64,000 nucleotides of DNA from CAVTWH01 sp963794685 (GCA_963794685.1 CAWCFK010000012.1:496001-560000), one strand, 5' to 3'; counted from the stretch's first letter, positions 36,103 to 45,504 are shown. Translations and numbers: made by a program. Notes: generated by a model from the sequence alone, not told the origin.

Positions 36103-37026
36103 ATGCAACGGATCACGGCGCCTTCGGGCACCCAGTGGCAGCTCCGCTCCGGCGCCCTCGAGGTGGTCGTCGTCGAAGTGGGCGGTGGCCTGCGTAGCTT
36201 CACTGTGGCCGGGCGCGACATCGTGGACGGGTACGCCGAGGACGAACTGGCCCAGGCCGGCGCCGGCCAGGTGCTGATGCCCTGGCCGAACCGGATCCGG
36301 GACGGGAAGTACCACTTCAACTCCGCCGAGCATCAGCTCGACCTGTCCGAGCCGCCGCTGCACAACGCCATCCACGGCCTGGTGCGCTGGCTGCCCTGGC
36401 AGGCGACCGAGGTGGCGGTGGACGCGGTACGGCTGGAGTGCACACTGTTCGCGCGCGGCGGTTACCCGTGGACGCTGCGCCTGCGTACCGACTGGCGGCT
36501 GACCCCGGACGGGCTGACAGTCAGCCACGCCGCCACCAACCTCAGCGACAGCCCGGCCCCGTTCGGCGTGGGCGTGCACCCCTACTTCATGCTCCCGGAC
36601 ACGCCGATCGACCAGGTCGTGATCGGTCTACCGGCACGCAGCCGGCTGCTGGTGGACGGCCGGCTGCTGCCCATCGGCGCGGCCAAGGTAGCCGGCACCG
36701 AATACGACTTCAGCACCCCGCGCCGCCTCGGTGAGCAGGACCTGGACACCGCCTTCGGCGACCTGCCCAGCGGCGCCAACGCCACCACGCTGTCCACTGT
36801 GGACGGCAGCGCGAGCATCGAGATCTGGGCCGACGAGCAGTACAAGTGGTGGCAGGTCTTCACCTCGCAGACGCTGCCGCAGCCGCGCTACCGCCGGGCC
36901 ATCGCGGTGGAGCCGATGACCTGCCCGCCGGACGCCTACCACTCCGGCCGCGACCTGATCACCCTGAAGCCCGGCGACACCTGGTCCGGCGACTGGGGCG
37001 TGCGCCCCCGGCTGGGTCAGGGCTGA
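36103..37026 (+). CDS. Aldose 1-epimerase family protein
   Basis: Mutarotases interconvert alpha and beta anomers of aldoses. The 307-residue product has the galactose mutarotase-like beta-sandwich pattern: MPWPNRIRDGKYHFN, HNAIHGLVRWLPWQ (first catalytic His), GVGVHPYFMLPD (second His) and AVEPMTCPPDAYHSG (catalytic Glu). It matches the YihR/Lmo-like actinobacterial branch. The start is set by the leaderless -10 box. The nitroreductase gene begins 1 base after its stop, so they form an operon. Confidence 0.9.
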   Translation: MQRITAPSGTQWQLRSGALEVVVVEVGGGLRSFTVAGRDIVDGYAEDELAQAGAGQVLMPWPNRIRDGKYHFNSAEHQLDLSEPPLHNAIHGLVRWLPWQATEVAVDAVRLECTLFARGGYPWTLRLRTDWRLTPDGLTVSHAATNLSDSPAPFGVGVHPYFMLPDTPIDQVVIGLPARSRLLVDGRLLPIGAAKVAGTEYDFSTPRRLGEQDLDTAFGDLPSGANATTLSTVDGSASIEIWADEQYKWWQVFTSQTLPQPRYRRAIAVEPMTCPPDAYHSGRDLITLKPGDTWSGDWGVRPRLGQG

Positions 37027-37027
37027 G

Positions 37028-37636
37028 ATGGAGTACGCCGAGGTCGTCCGCCGTCGCCGGATGGTGCGCAACTACGACCCGGACCGGCCGGTGCCCGCCG
37101 ACCTGGTGGACAAGCTGCTCGGGTACGCGGTGCACGCCCCGTCCGCCGGCTTCTCCCAGGGCTGGGGCTTCCTGGTGCTGGACACCGCGCAGCAGCGGGA
37201 CGCCTTCTGGGCCGCCACCACGGACCCCGACGAAGAACCGGACTCCTGGCTCACCGGGATGCGCCGGGCCCCGCTGATCGTGGTGCCGCACTCACATCGG
37301 GACGCCTACCTGGACCGCTACGCAGCGCCCGACAAGGGCTGGACGGATCGGGACGAAGCCCGCTGGCCGGTGCCGTTCTGGCACATCGACACCGGCTTCG
37401 CCAGCCTGCTGATGCTGCTCGGCGCGGTGGACGAGGGGTTGGGCGCGTGCTTCTTCGGCATCCCGCCGGTGCACACCGACAGCTACCGGGCCGCCTTCGG
37501 GGTACCGGCCGCGTACACCCCGATCGGGGCGCTCACCATCGGGTACAAGGCGGTCGACCGGCTCTCGCCGTCGCTGCGCCGGGGCCGCCGCGAGGTTCCC
37601 GAGGTGGTCCACCGGGGTCGTTGGGGTTCGCAGTAG
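37028..37636 (+). CDS. Nitroreductase family protein
   Basis: A 202-residue flavin-dependent oxidoreductase starting MEYAEVVRRRRMVRNYDPDR, with the FMN-binding Arg cluster RRRRMVR, AVHAPSAGFSQGW, and MLLGAVDEGLGACFFGIPP. These are typical of the nitroreductase fold that reduces nitro groups, quinones or flavins. The native substrate is unknown. It is coupled to the aldose epimerase. Confidence 0.88.
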   Translation: MEYAEVVRRRRMVRNYDPDRPVPADLVDKLLGYAVHAPSAGFSQGWGFLVLDTAQQRDAFWAATTDPDEEPDSWLTGMRRAPLIVVPHSHRDAYLDRYAAPDKGWTDRDEARWPVPFWHIDTGFASLLMLLGAVDEGLGACFFGIPPVHTDSYRAAFGVPAAYTPIGALTIGYKAVDRLSPSLRRGRREVPEVVHRGRWGSQ

Positions 37637-37751
37637 CCGGGCGGGGTCCGGGTGGCCGCGACGGGGGCGGCCGCAACGCGCGGCCGCGGACGTGGCGCGC
37701 GGGCGGGTGCCGCTACGCTGGTCGTCGGATGGCACGTGAGGGGAGCGCGGC

Positions 37752-38075
37752 GTGATCTTCAAGGCGGTACGGGACGGCACGCCGTACGCCCCGCACGGCT
37801 TGACCATGAAGGAGTGGGCGGAGATCCCGCCCCGTCCGGTCCGCCTCGACCAGCTGATCACCACCAAGCGCGAACTCGCCCTGGACAAGCTGCTCGCCGA
37901 GGACTCCACCTTCTACGGCGACCTCTTCCCGCACGTCGTGCTCTTCGGCGGGGCGATGTACCTGGAGGACGGCCTGCACCGGGCGCTGCGCGCCGCGCTG
38001 CAACAGCGCACCTCCATCCACGCCCGGGTGCTGCTCTGGCCGCGCCCGCCGGTCGCACCCGTTCCCGCCCCGTAG
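37752..38075 (+). CDS. Conserved actinobacterial small protein
   Basis: A 107-residue product starting VIFKAVRDGTPYAPHGLTMK. It contains the well-conserved-looking blocks WAEIPPRPVRLDQLITTKRE, LLAEDSTFYGDLFPHVV and MYLEDGLHRALRAALQQRT. GAGGGGAG lies 7 bases before the GTG. The DGLHRALRAA block resembles the nucleotide-binding helix of ParB-like proteins, which is only a suggestion. I have seen homologues described loosely as antitoxin-like but see no toxin gene beside it. Confidence 0.75.
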   Translation: MIFKAVRDGTPYAPHGLTMKEWAEIPPRPVRLDQLITTKRELALDKLLAEDSTFYGDLFPHVVLFGGAMYLEDGLHRALRAALQQRTSIHARVLLWPRPPVAPVPAP

Positions 38076-38086
38076 CCGGTACGTCC

Positions 38087-38092
38087 TAGCCT
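38087..38092 (+). promoter_or_regulatory. -10 box of the acyl-CoA dehydrogenase gene (leaderless)
   Basis: TAGCCT lies six bases before the ATG at 38099. Confidence 0.5.
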
Positions 38093-38098
38093 GGGCGG

Positions 38099-39268
38099 AT
38101 GACTCGCACCCTGCCGCTGGATCTGCTCGCCGTCGACCCGCTGCACTCCGAGGAGGAGCTGGCCATCCGGTCGGTGGTCCGCCGGCTGGTGGACGAGCGG
38201 GTCCGGCCGTACGTGGCCGACTGGTACGAGCAGGGCACCGTGCCGGTCCGCGAGTTGGCCCCGGCGTTCGGGGCGCTCGGGCTGCTCGGGATGCACCTGA
38301 CCGGGTACGGCTGCGCCGGTGCTTCGGCGGTCGCCTACGGGCTGGCCTGCCTGGAATTGGAGGCGGCCGACTCGGGGGTACGCAGCCTGGTCAGCGTGCA
38401 GGGCTCGCTGGCGATGTACGCCATCTGGCAGTACGGCTCGGTGGAGCAGAAGCGGCGCTGGCTGCCGGCGATGGCCGCCGGTAGGGCGATCGGCTGTTTC
38501 GGGTTGACCGAGCCGGACCACGGCTCCGACCCGGCGTCGATGACCACCCGGGCCCGTCGGGACGGCTCGGACTGGCTGCTGGACGGCGGCAAGATGTGGA
38601 TCACCAACGCGCCGGTGGCCGATGTCGCGGTGATCTGGGCCCGCACCGACGAGGGCTTCCAGGGCTTCGTGGTGCCCACCGACACGCCCGGCTTCGCCGC
38701 CCGCGAGCTGACCCGCAAGCTGTCCCTGCGGGCCTCGTCCACCGGGGAGATCACGCTGACCGGGGTGCGGCTGCCGGCGGACGCCGCGCTGCCCACCGGC
38801 ATCGGCCTGAAGGCCCCGCTGTCCTGCCTGACCCAGGCCCGGTTCGGCATCATCTGGGGGGCTCTGGGCGCGGCCCGGGACTGCCTGCACACCGCCCTGG
38901 AGTACGCCACCACCCGGGAGCAGTTCGGCCGGCCGATCGCCGGCTTCCAGCTCACCCAGGCCAAGCTGGCCGACGCGGCGCTGGAGTTGCAGAAGGGGTA
39001 CCTGCTGGCGCTGCACCTGGGCCGGCTGGCGGACGCGGACGCGCTGACTCCGGCGCAGGTCAGCGTCGGCAAGCTGAACAACGTGCGGGAGGCGCTGACG
39101 ATCGCCCGGACCTGCCGCACGGTGCTCGGCGCGAACGGGATCAGCGGCGAGTACCCGGTCCTGCGGCACGCGAACAACCTGGAGAGCGTGCTCACCTACG
39201 AGGGCACCTCCGAGATCCACCAACTTGTTATCGGAGCGCAACTGACCGGCTTGCCGGCTTTCTCCTAG
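38099..39268 (+). CDS. Acyl-CoA dehydrogenase (glutaryl-CoA dehydrogenase-like)
   Basis: A 389-residue FAD flavoprotein that oxidises acyl-CoA thioesters. GCFGLTEPDHGSDPASMTTR (FAD/acyl contact), KMWITNAPVADVAVIWART, ARFGIIWGALGAARDCLHTA and the C-terminal catalytic-Glu segment LTYEGTSEIHQLVIGAQLTG match the glutaryl-CoA dehydrogenase branch. That branch couples dehydrogenation with decarboxylation in lysine and tryptophan breakdown. No electron-transfer flavoprotein or CoA ligase gene is nearby, so the substrate stays open. Confidence 0.9.
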   Translation: MTRTLPLDLLAVDPLHSEEELAIRSVVRRLVDERVRPYVADWYEQGTVPVRELAPAFGALGLLGMHLTGYGCAGASAVAYGLACLELEAADSGVRSLVSVQGSLAMYAIWQYGSVEQKRRWLPAMAAGRAIGCFGLTEPDHGSDPASMTTRARRDGSDWLLDGGKMWITNAPVADVAVIWARTDEGFQGFVVPTDTPGFAARELTRKLSLRASSTGEITLTGVRLPADAALPTGIGLKAPLSCLTQARFGIIWGALGAARDCLHTALEYATTREQFGRPIAGFQLTQAKLADAALELQKGYLLALHLGRLADADALTPAQVSVGKLNNVREALTIARTCRTVLGANGISGEYPVLRHANNLESVLTYEGTSEIHQLVIGAQLTGLPAFS

Positions 39269-39355
39269 CTCGGTTAGCCGGGACTGTCGTGGGGTACTAC
39301 TACCGTGGACCTACACGGGTTCACCCCCGCCAAATCGCAGGAGAGGTGTCGGGCC

Positions 39356-40207
39356 ATGCCGGAGACCACTGATGCGGACGACCCCACCTACCGGGTCACC
39401 CCCGCCGACCAACTCCCCGCGACCGCCGAGTTGCCCCAGGTCGCCTCCAGCACCGACGGCGACCGGGAGGCGGTGGCCTCTCGGCCGGTCGCCGTGCGCG
39501 AGCGCGCCGTCGACGAGCGGTTCACCGACGAACCGCCGGCCGACGCGGAGCCGCCCCGTCGCCGTGGCCGCGGCGCCGGCTGCCTGTTCTGGCTGGCCGG
39601 CTTCATCGCGCTGATCCTGGTCGTCGGGGTGGGCGCGAAGATCACCGGACTCTGGCCGGACATCCACAACCCGTTCCAGAAGAAGACCGAGGACAAGAGC
39701 CAGCCCACCCTGTTGCTGTCCATCCAGGACCTCAGCCGGTTCGAGGCGGCCACCGGGAACTTCCAGGTCATCATCGACCAGAAGGACACCATCAAGTACG
39801 TCCCGGACTTCATCTACAGCAACCGGGTGCTGTTCGTGGCGGCCGGCTCGGTGGATGCCTACGTCGACTTCTCGAACATCTCCGAGGGCGACATCAAGGC
39901 CGACCCGGACACCAAGAGCGTCGAGGTGCACCTGCCCGCGCCGCAGCTCGAGGACGTCAACCTCGACCAGGACAACACCTACGTCTACGACGCCTCCGAG
40001 GGCCTGGGCAACAAGGTGAAGGACTTCTTCAGCGGCGACGCCAACAAGATGCAGAAGTTCTACCAGCTCGGTGAGGACCGGATCGCCCAGGCCGCGCAGG
40101 ACAGCGACCTGCGCCAGCGGGCCGGCGAGAACACCAAGAAGATGCTCGACCAGCTGCTCCGCTCGCTCGGCTACACGATCATCACGATCACCGTCGCGAA
40201 CCCGTAG
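39356..40207 (+). CDS. DUF4230 membrane-anchored protein
   Basis: The 283-residue protein starts MPETTDADDPTYRVTPADQL after AGGAGAGG. It has a charged cytoplasmic part, an Arg-rich stop-transfer, one helix (CLFWLAGFIALILVVGVGA near residue 85) and an extracellular domain with NFQVIIDQKDTIKYVPDFIY, VLFVAAGSVDAYVDFSN and VEVHLPAPQLEDVNLDQ, the DUF4230 pattern. The function is unknown; anchoring in the envelope is inferred from the helix. Confidence 0.82.
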   Translation: MPETTDADDPTYRVTPADQLPATAELPQVASSTDGDREAVASRPVAVRERAVDERFTDEPPADAEPPRRRGRGAGCLFWLAGFIALILVVGVGAKITGLWPDIHNPFQKKTEDKSQPTLLLSIQDLSRFEAATGNFQVIIDQKDTIKYVPDFIYSNRVLFVAAGSVDAYVDFSNISEGDIKADPDTKSVEVHLPAPQLEDVNLDQDNTYVYDASEGLGNKVKDFFSGDANKMQKFYQLGEDRIAQAAQDSDLRQRAGENTKKMLDQLLRSLGYTIITITVANP

Positions 40208-40227
40208 CACCCGGCAGCTCCTTCCGC

Positions 40228-40258
40228 CCGCCCCCGCCGCCCTGCGCGACGGGGGCGG
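40228..40258. terminator. Terminator after the DUF4230 gene
   Basis: CCGCCCCCG and CGGGGGCGG pair around a 13-base loop, 20 bases after the stop. Confidence 0.6.
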
Positions 40259-40348
40259 TTCCGTGTACCGCCGGGCTCCGGCAGGGCGGTGCTGAGCTGG
40301 GGATAGGCTCGCCGCAGCGGCAACGGCGCCGGAGCGTGGAGGTACCTG

Positions 40349-41695
40349 GTGATCAGCGTCTTTGACCTGTTCAAGATCGGAATCGGCCCCTCCAGCTCGC
40401 ATACCGTCGGCCCGATGCGGGCCGCGTACGCCTTCGCCGCGGGGCTGGTCGCGGACGGGCTGGTCGCCGACACCGGGCTGATCCGGGCGCAGCTCTTCGG
40501 CTCGCTCGGGGCCACCGGGCGGGGGCACGGCAGCGACAAGGCGATCCTGCTCGGGCTGGCCGGGGACGACCCGGAGACGGTGGACACCGACACCGCCGAC
40601 GCGCGCGCCGCGGCGATGGCGCTGGCCGGGCGGGTACCGGTGGCCGGTGCCGCGCCGGTCGCCGTTGAGCTGGTCCTGCACCGGCGGCGCTCGCTGCCGT
40701 TCCATCCGAACGGGATGACGTTCACAGCGCTCGACCACGCCGGCACGATCGTGCGGGAGAGCACCTGCTACTCGGTCGGCGGCGGTTTCGTGGTGGACGA
40801 GCGCACCGGTCGGCTGGCCCCGGACGACACCCCGGTGCCCTACCCGTTCCACTCCGGCGACGAACTGCTCGCCATCACCGCGGACACCGGCCTGTCGATT
40901 GCCGACGTGATGCTCGCCAACGAGCTGGCCCGCCGCTCGGCCCTGGAGGTGCACGCCGGCCTGCTGCGCATCTGGTCCGCGATGCGCGCCTGCGTGCTGC
41001 GCGGCTGCGAACGGGACGGCACGCTGCCCGGCCGGCTGGCGGTCCGCCGCCGCGCTGCCGAACTGCACCGCACGCTGCTGGCCGAGCAGGGCGCCGACCC
41101 GTTGCACGTGATGGACTGGGTGACCCTCTACGCACTCGCTGTGAACGAAGAGAATGCGGCCGGTGGTCGGGTGGTCACCGCACCGACCAACGGGGCCGCC
41201 GGAATCATTCCGGCTGTGCTGCATTACTACATCAATTTCATCCCGGGCGCGGACGACGACGGGGTGGTGCGGTTCCTGCTGACGGCCGCCGCGATCGGAG
41301 TGCTGTTCAAGGAGAACGCCTCCATCTCCGGCGCGGAAGTGGGCTGCCAGGGCGAAGTGGGCTCGGCCTGCTCGATGGCGGCGGCCGGGCTGGCGCAGGT
41401 GCTCGGCGGCACGCCGGCCCAGGTGGAGAACGCCGCCGAGATCGGGATGGAGCACAACCTGGGGCTGACCTGCGATCCGGTCGGCGGCCTGGTGCAGATC
41501 CCGTGCATAGAACGCAACGCGGTGGCGAGCGTGAAGGCGATTACCGCGGCCCGGCTGGCGCTGCGCGGCGACGGTCTGCACCACGTCTCGCTGGACAAAG
41601 TCATCGCCACAATGCGGGAAACCGGGGCGGACATGAAGATCAAATACAAGGAGACCGCCCGGGGCGGCCTTGCCGTGAACGTCATCGAGTGCTGA
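40349..41695 (+). CDS. sdaA: L-serine ammonia-lyase (iron-sulfur type)
   Basis: SdaA deaminates L-serine to pyruvate with a [4Fe-4S] cluster. The 448-residue single-chain form starts VISVFDLFKIGIGPSSSHTV at a GTG after GGAGG. The SSSHTVGP motif and the C-terminal cluster region are present: APTNGAAGIIPAVLHYY, GCQGEVGSACSMAAAGLA and GLTCDPVGGLVQIPCIERNA, giving the Cys ligands. The last codons before 41695 read NVIEC, and a C-terminal Cys is a known self-inhibitory ligand in this family. Confidence 0.94.
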   Translation: MISVFDLFKIGIGPSSSHTVGPMRAAYAFAAGLVADGLVADTGLIRAQLFGSLGATGRGHGSDKAILLGLAGDDPETVDTDTADARAAAMALAGRVPVAGAAPVAVELVLHRRRSLPFHPNGMTFTALDHAGTIVRESTCYSVGGGFVVDERTGRLAPDDTPVPYPFHSGDELLAITADTGLSIADVMLANELARRSALEVHAGLLRIWSAMRACVLRGCERDGTLPGRLAVRRRAAELHRTLLAEQGADPLHVMDWVTLYALAVNEENAAGGRVVTAPTNGAAGIIPAVLHYYINFIPGADDDGVVRFLLTAAAIGVLFKENASISGAEVGCQGEVGSACSMAAAGLAQVLGGTPAQVENAAEIGMEHNLGLTCDPVGGLVQIPCIERNAVASVKAITAARLALRGDGLHHVSLDKVIATMRETGADMKIKYKETARGGLAVNVIEC

Positions 41696-41847
41696 GATTG
41701 GCGCGAAACCTTCCCGACACCAGGGCAAGATGGCCTGTTCATCCGATAGGAAACAGCGATCCGATCCGCGAGGGTGGCGTGGCTTAGGTTTGATCAGGGC
41801 GGGTACCCCCCGGACTCGCCCTCCCCTCAAGGCCTGGAGGTGACGGG

Positions 41848-43206
41848 GTGGCGACCGTCGCACTCAAAGATGTGACGAAGGTTTTCGCGGACGGCACGAT
41901 CGCGGTTGACAATGTCAGCCTCGATGTCGGCGACGGCGAGTTCATGGTGCTGCTCGGCCCCTCAGGCTGCGGCAAGTCCACCGTGTTGCGGATGATCGCC
42001 GGCTTGGAGGACCCGACGACCGGGGCCATCCTGCTCGCCGGCGAACTCGCCAACGACCTGCCGCCCCGCGATCGAAAGATTGCGATGGTGTTTCAGGACT
42101 TCGCTCTGTATCCGCACATGACTGTGGGTGACAATATCGGCTTCCCGCTGCGGCTGGCCGGTATCGAACCGGAGCCGCGCTCGGAACGGGTCGCGGATGT
42201 GGCGAGCGCGCTGGGCATCGGTGACGTGCTGGCCCGCAAGCCCAGCCAGCTCTCCGGTGGCCAGCGCCAGCGGGTCGCCATGGGCCGGGCCATCGTGCGC
42301 CGTCCCGGCCTCTTCCTGATGGACGAGCCGCTGTCCAACCTGGACAGTGGCCTGCGCGCCGAGCTGCGCGCGGAGATCTCCGGGCTGACCCGGGAACTCG
42401 GCGTGACCACGGTCTACGTCACCCACGACCAGGCCGAGGCGCTGACCATGGCCGACCGGGTAGCGATCATGCGGCGCGGCGTGCTGCAGGACGTGGGTAC
42501 CCCCACCCAGGTCTACAACCGCCCCGGCACCCTCTACGTGGCCGCCTTCCTCGGCTCGCCCCGGATGAACCTGCTGGAGGCCCAGGTCTACGTGCACCTG
42601 GACCGGCACGTGGCGCTGCACATGGGCGACCAGACCCTCTACCTACCGTGGAACGACCTGCGCGCCCGCGCGGTGGCGCACTACCACGGCGAGCGCATCG
42701 TGGTCGGCATGCGGGCCGAGGCCCTCACCCCGGTCCCGGTGGACTCCGAGGGTGACGTGCTGCGTGGCCGCATCCGCTACCTGGAGCACCACGGTCACGA
42801 GTCGCTGGCCTTCCTGGACATCGGCGCGTACGCGGTGATCGTCGACGACATCGGCAACACCGCGCCGGAGACCAACGGCGGGGCCCGTGGCCTGCGCCGC
42901 CTCGGTGGCCTGGTGCGCCGGGCGACCAGCCGCAACAACGACGAGCTGGTCGGCGCGGGGATGGGGCGCGGCAGCCACAACAGTTCCGCGGCAGCCCCGA
43001 CCGGCCGGCCGGACCCGGTCGGCCGCAACGCCCCGGGCATCTTCAGCGACGCCGGTCGGCACCACCGCCGCCCGGCCGAACTCGCCGTCCGACTCGCCCC
43101 GTACCCGGCGGTCACCTCCGGGCACCCGTTGGCGGTGTCGGTACGGATGGACGCGCTGCACTTCTTCGACGACCGGGGCCAGCGCATCGACGTCGGCTGG
43201 CGCTGA
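41848..43206 (+). CDS. Orphan MalK/UgpC-type ABC ATPase
   Basis: A 452-residue ATP-binding subunit of the sugar-importer class. Walker A GPSGCGKST, Q-loop VFQDFALYPHMTV, signature LSGGQRQRVAMGRA, Walker B LFLMDEPLSNLD and H-loop TVYVTHDQAEALTMADR are all present. The C-terminal regulatory (TOBE/MOI) part is longer than usual, with a low-complexity insert RRATSRNNDELVGAGMGRGS before the last beta strands. No permease or binding protein is adjacent. In actinobacteria such a protein (MsiK/UgpC type) often energises several sugar importers encoded elsewhere, which fits. The GTG at 41848 follows GGAGG. Confidence 0.9.
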   Translation: MATVALKDVTKVFADGTIAVDNVSLDVGDGEFMVLLGPSGCGKSTVLRMIAGLEDPTTGAILLAGELANDLPPRDRKIAMVFQDFALYPHMTVGDNIGFPLRLAGIEPEPRSERVADVASALGIGDVLARKPSQLSGGQRQRVAMGRAIVRRPGLFLMDEPLSNLDSGLRAELRAEISGLTRELGVTTVYVTHDQAEALTMADRVAIMRRGVLQDVGTPTQVYNRPGTLYVAAFLGSPRMNLLEAQVYVHLDRHVALHMGDQTLYLPWNDLRARAVAHYHGERIVVGMRAEALTPVPVDSEGDVLRGRIRYLEHHGHESLAFLDIGAYAVIVDDIGNTAPETNGGARGLRRLGGLVRRATSRNNDELVGAGMGRGSHNSSAAAPTGRPDPVGRNAPGIFSDAGRHHRRPAELAVRLAPYPAVTSGHPLAVSVRMDALHFFDDRGQRIDVGWR

Positions 43207-43321
43207 ACCAGTCGGCTGGCGCGCAACCAGCGGCATCCGGGGCCGGGCGGCAGTAGCTGCCCGGCCCCGCCCGTTCCCGGCCGCCGGTCCCGCAGCCGTT
43301 CCGCGCGCGGTTACTTGCGGG

Positions 43322-43327
43322 TAACCT
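43322..43327 (+). promoter_or_regulatory. -10 box of the thioesterase gene (leaderless)
   Basis: TAACCT lies seven bases before the ATG at 43335. Confidence 0.5.
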
Positions 43328-43334
43328 CGAGCGC

Positions 43335-43796
43335 ATGACCGAGACCGCGGACCCGGCTGTGCTCGCCGCCGGGATGCTCCAGACCGTTCCGCTCGCCCGT
43401 ACCCTCGGGTTGGAGTTCGTCGAGGTGGCGGCCGACGGCTCGCAGGTGACCGTGCGCCTGCCGGACAACCCGGCCGTGCACAACCACCTCGGCGGGCCGC
43501 ACGCCGGCGCGATGTTCACCCTCGGCGAGACCGCGTCCGGCGCGGTACTGCTGGCCACCTTCGCCGACCAGCTCAGCCGGGCGGTGCCGCTGGCGGTGCG
43601 CGCGGACATCGGGTACCAGAAGCTGGCCATGGGGCCGGTGACCGCCACCGCCACCCTTGCCCGGCCGCGCGCCGAGGTGATCGCCGAACTCGACGCCGGG
43701 CAGCGCCCGGAGTTCGGCGTCGACGTCGAGATCCGCCGCGCGGACGGCGCGGTGACCGCCACCATGCACGTCATCTGGACCCTGCGCCCGCAGTGA
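43335..43796 (+). CDS. DUF4442/PaaI-like hotdog thioesterase
   Basis: A 153-residue single-hotdog protein. NPAVHNHLGGPHAGAMFTLG carries the hotdog helix and a likely catalytic region; the beta strands QVTVRLPDN, PVTATATLARPRAEV and VTATMHVIWTLRP follow. It matches the DUF4442 / PaaI-thioesterase superfamily that hydrolyses acyl-CoA. The substrate is unknown. Confidence 0.85.
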   Translation: MTETADPAVLAAGMLQTVPLARTLGLEFVEVAADGSQVTVRLPDNPAVHNHLGGPHAGAMFTLGETASGAVLLATFADQLSRAVPLAVRADIGYQKLAMGPVTATATLARPRAEVIAELDAGQRPEFGVDVEIRRADGAVTATMHVIWTLRPQ

Positions 43797-43859
43797 GCCC
43801 ACTGCCGCCCGGCCGCTGTCGTCGAGTGACCGGGACCTGCGGGCTCCGGGCGGTCGCGG

Positions 43860-44698
43860 TCAGCGCATGGACTGCAAACCGATCACCCGGGTGAAGGCCA
43901 GCTTCTCGGCGTCCGCGCTGCCCGGCTCGGCGGTGTACGCGATCACCCGCAGGTCGGTGCCCTGCACCAGGTAGCACGTCGCAGTCCACGGTGATCGGGC
44001 CGACCTCGGGGTGCTCGATGGTCTTGCGGTCGCGCGACGTGCTCGACCACCTCGCCGGCGGCCCATACCCGGCCGAACTCCGCACTGATCCGCAGCAGCT
44101 CCGCCGACCAGACTCGCCGACCTGCTCGTCATCGGGGTAGCGGGCGGCGGCGGTGCGCAGGTCGCTGGCGACCGTCGCGGCGAACCGCTCGGCTGTCCTT
44201 CGAGCTGTGCCGCACCCGGGACGGCGTGCCGGTGAAGTACCGCCAGGCGATGTTGCGCTGCCAGCCGCCGCTGCGCAGACGGGTCGCCCAGCAGCGCCGC
44301 CCAGGCATCGTTCCAGGCCAGCACGGTACCGATCGCGTCGTGCACGCTGACCGGGAACTCGTCGAGCCGGCGCAGCAGCCGTTGCACGCCCGGAGTCAGG
44401 TGGGTACGCATCCGGCCGGCCGCCCGGCACCGGCTGCCCGGCCAGCTGGAACAGGTAGTCGCGCTCCACAGTGGACAGCTGGAGTACCCGGGCCAGCGCG
44501 GCGAGCACCTGCGCCGGACGGGTTCACCGCGCGGCCCTGCTCCAGCCGGGTCAGGTAGTCGGCGGACACCCCGGCGAGCATCGCCAACTCCTCCCGGCGC
44601 AGCCCCGGCGCGCGCCGGACGCCGCCGGCCGGCAGCCCGACCGTCTCCGGCGCGACCCGGTCCCGCCACGACCGCAGCGCCGCACCCAACTCGCTCAC
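43860..44698 (-). pseudogene. XRE-family regulator with MmyB-type domain, multiply frameshifted
   Basis: The N-terminus VSELGAALRSWRDRVAPETV and the helix-turn-helix RREELAMLAGVSADYLTRLE near residue 40 are clear. Later pieces in other frames read LQLSTVERDYLFQLAGQP, GVQRLLRRLDEFPVSVHDAI, GTVLAWNDAWAALLGDPS, RKTIEHPEVGPITVDCD and LRVIAYTAEPGSADAEKLAF. This is the order of an XRE domain followed by the MmyB-like ligand-binding domain (about 280 residues). At least five indels interrupt it. The GTG start is supported by CAGAAT six bases upstream. It is divergent from a short-chain dehydrogenase, a common repressor-target pairing. Confidence 0.82.
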
Positions 44699-44704
44699 CT
44701 GCCC

Positions 44705-44710
44705 ATTCTG
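44705..44710 (-). promoter_or_regulatory. -10 box of the XRE regulator (leaderless)
   Basis: On the minus strand CAGAAT precedes the GTG at 44698 by six bases. Confidence 0.5.
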
Positions 44711-44788
44711 TCTCGCCGCGGGCCGCTACAGCCTGGTCCTGGCAGTCCCAGGATGAGCAGGCCGGTTCCTGCGGGAGCCCGGTCGGCG

Positions 44789-44794
44789 CAGGCT
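44789..44794 (+). promoter_or_regulatory. -10 box of the SDR gene (leaderless)
   Basis: CAGGCT lies six bases before the ATG at 44801, back to back with the regulator's promoter. Confidence 0.5.
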
Positions 44795-44800
44795 GGCTCC

Positions 44801-45498
44801 ATGACAACGACACTGATCACCGGCGCCACCCGGGGACTCGGCCGGGAAGCCGCCCGGCTGCTCGTCGCCCGCGGGCACACCGTCTACCTGGGCGCCCGCG
44901 ACGCCGCCCGGGGCGAGCAGGTCGCCGCCGAGGTCGGCGCGGTCCCGCTGCTCCTCGACGTGACCGACGACGAGTCGGTGGCGGCCGCCGCGAAGCGGCT
45001 CAGCGCCGAGGTCGGCCACCTGGACGTGCTGGTCAACAACGCCGGGATCACCGGCGGCTTCGTCCCCGTCGGCCGAGGTCACCGCCGCCGCACCTGCAGC
45101 GGGTGTACGACACCAACGTCTTCGGCGTGGTCCGGGTGACCGGCGCGCTGCTGCCGCTGCTGGCCCGCTCGACCGCGCCGGTGGTGGTGAACGTGTCCAG
45201 CGGGATGGGCTCACTGGGCCGGGTCACCGACCCGCAGCGGCTGGAGTCGACTGTCGTCGGCCTGGCGTACCCGTCGACCAAGTCGGCGCTGAACATGGTC
45301 ACCGTCATGTACGCCAAGGCGTACCCGGGCATCCGGATCAACTGCGTCGACCCCGGGTACACGGCGACCGATCTGAACGGCCACCGCGGTACCCAGACCA
45401 TCGCCGAGGGCGTCGAAGTGATCGTCACGATGAGCCTGCTCGGCGCGGACGGCCCGACCGGTACCTTCGTCGACCGCTTCGGCCCGGTGCCCTGGTAG
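44801..45498 (+). CDS. Short-chain dehydrogenase/reductase (frameshifted)
   Basis: The Rossmann motif ITGATRGLGREAARLLVARG, the NNAG motif DVLVNNAGITGG and the catalytic segment (Ser in VNVSSGMGSLG, Tyr and Lys in GLAYPSTKSALNMVTV) show an intact SDR of about 232 residues. Between 45065 and 45105 the frame is disturbed by two extra bases (CCCCG and GCACC where CCCG and GACC are expected). Corrected, it reads FVPSAEVTAADLQRVYDTNV. It is probably controlled by the divergent XRE/MmyB regulator, which relatives use to govern such oxidoreductases. Confidence 0.88.
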
Positions 45499-45504
45499 CC
45501 GTCT

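Noticed and set aside
37752..38075. Antitoxin of a toxin-antitoxin pair
   Set aside because: No toxin-like gene adjoins it, so the label would rest on memory of loose annotations.
32719..39700. Large minus-strand open frames opposite pdxH/MFS, acyl-CoA dehydrogenase and DUF4230
   Set aside because: They are GC-bias shadows with arginine/alanine/glycine-rich translations and no motifs.
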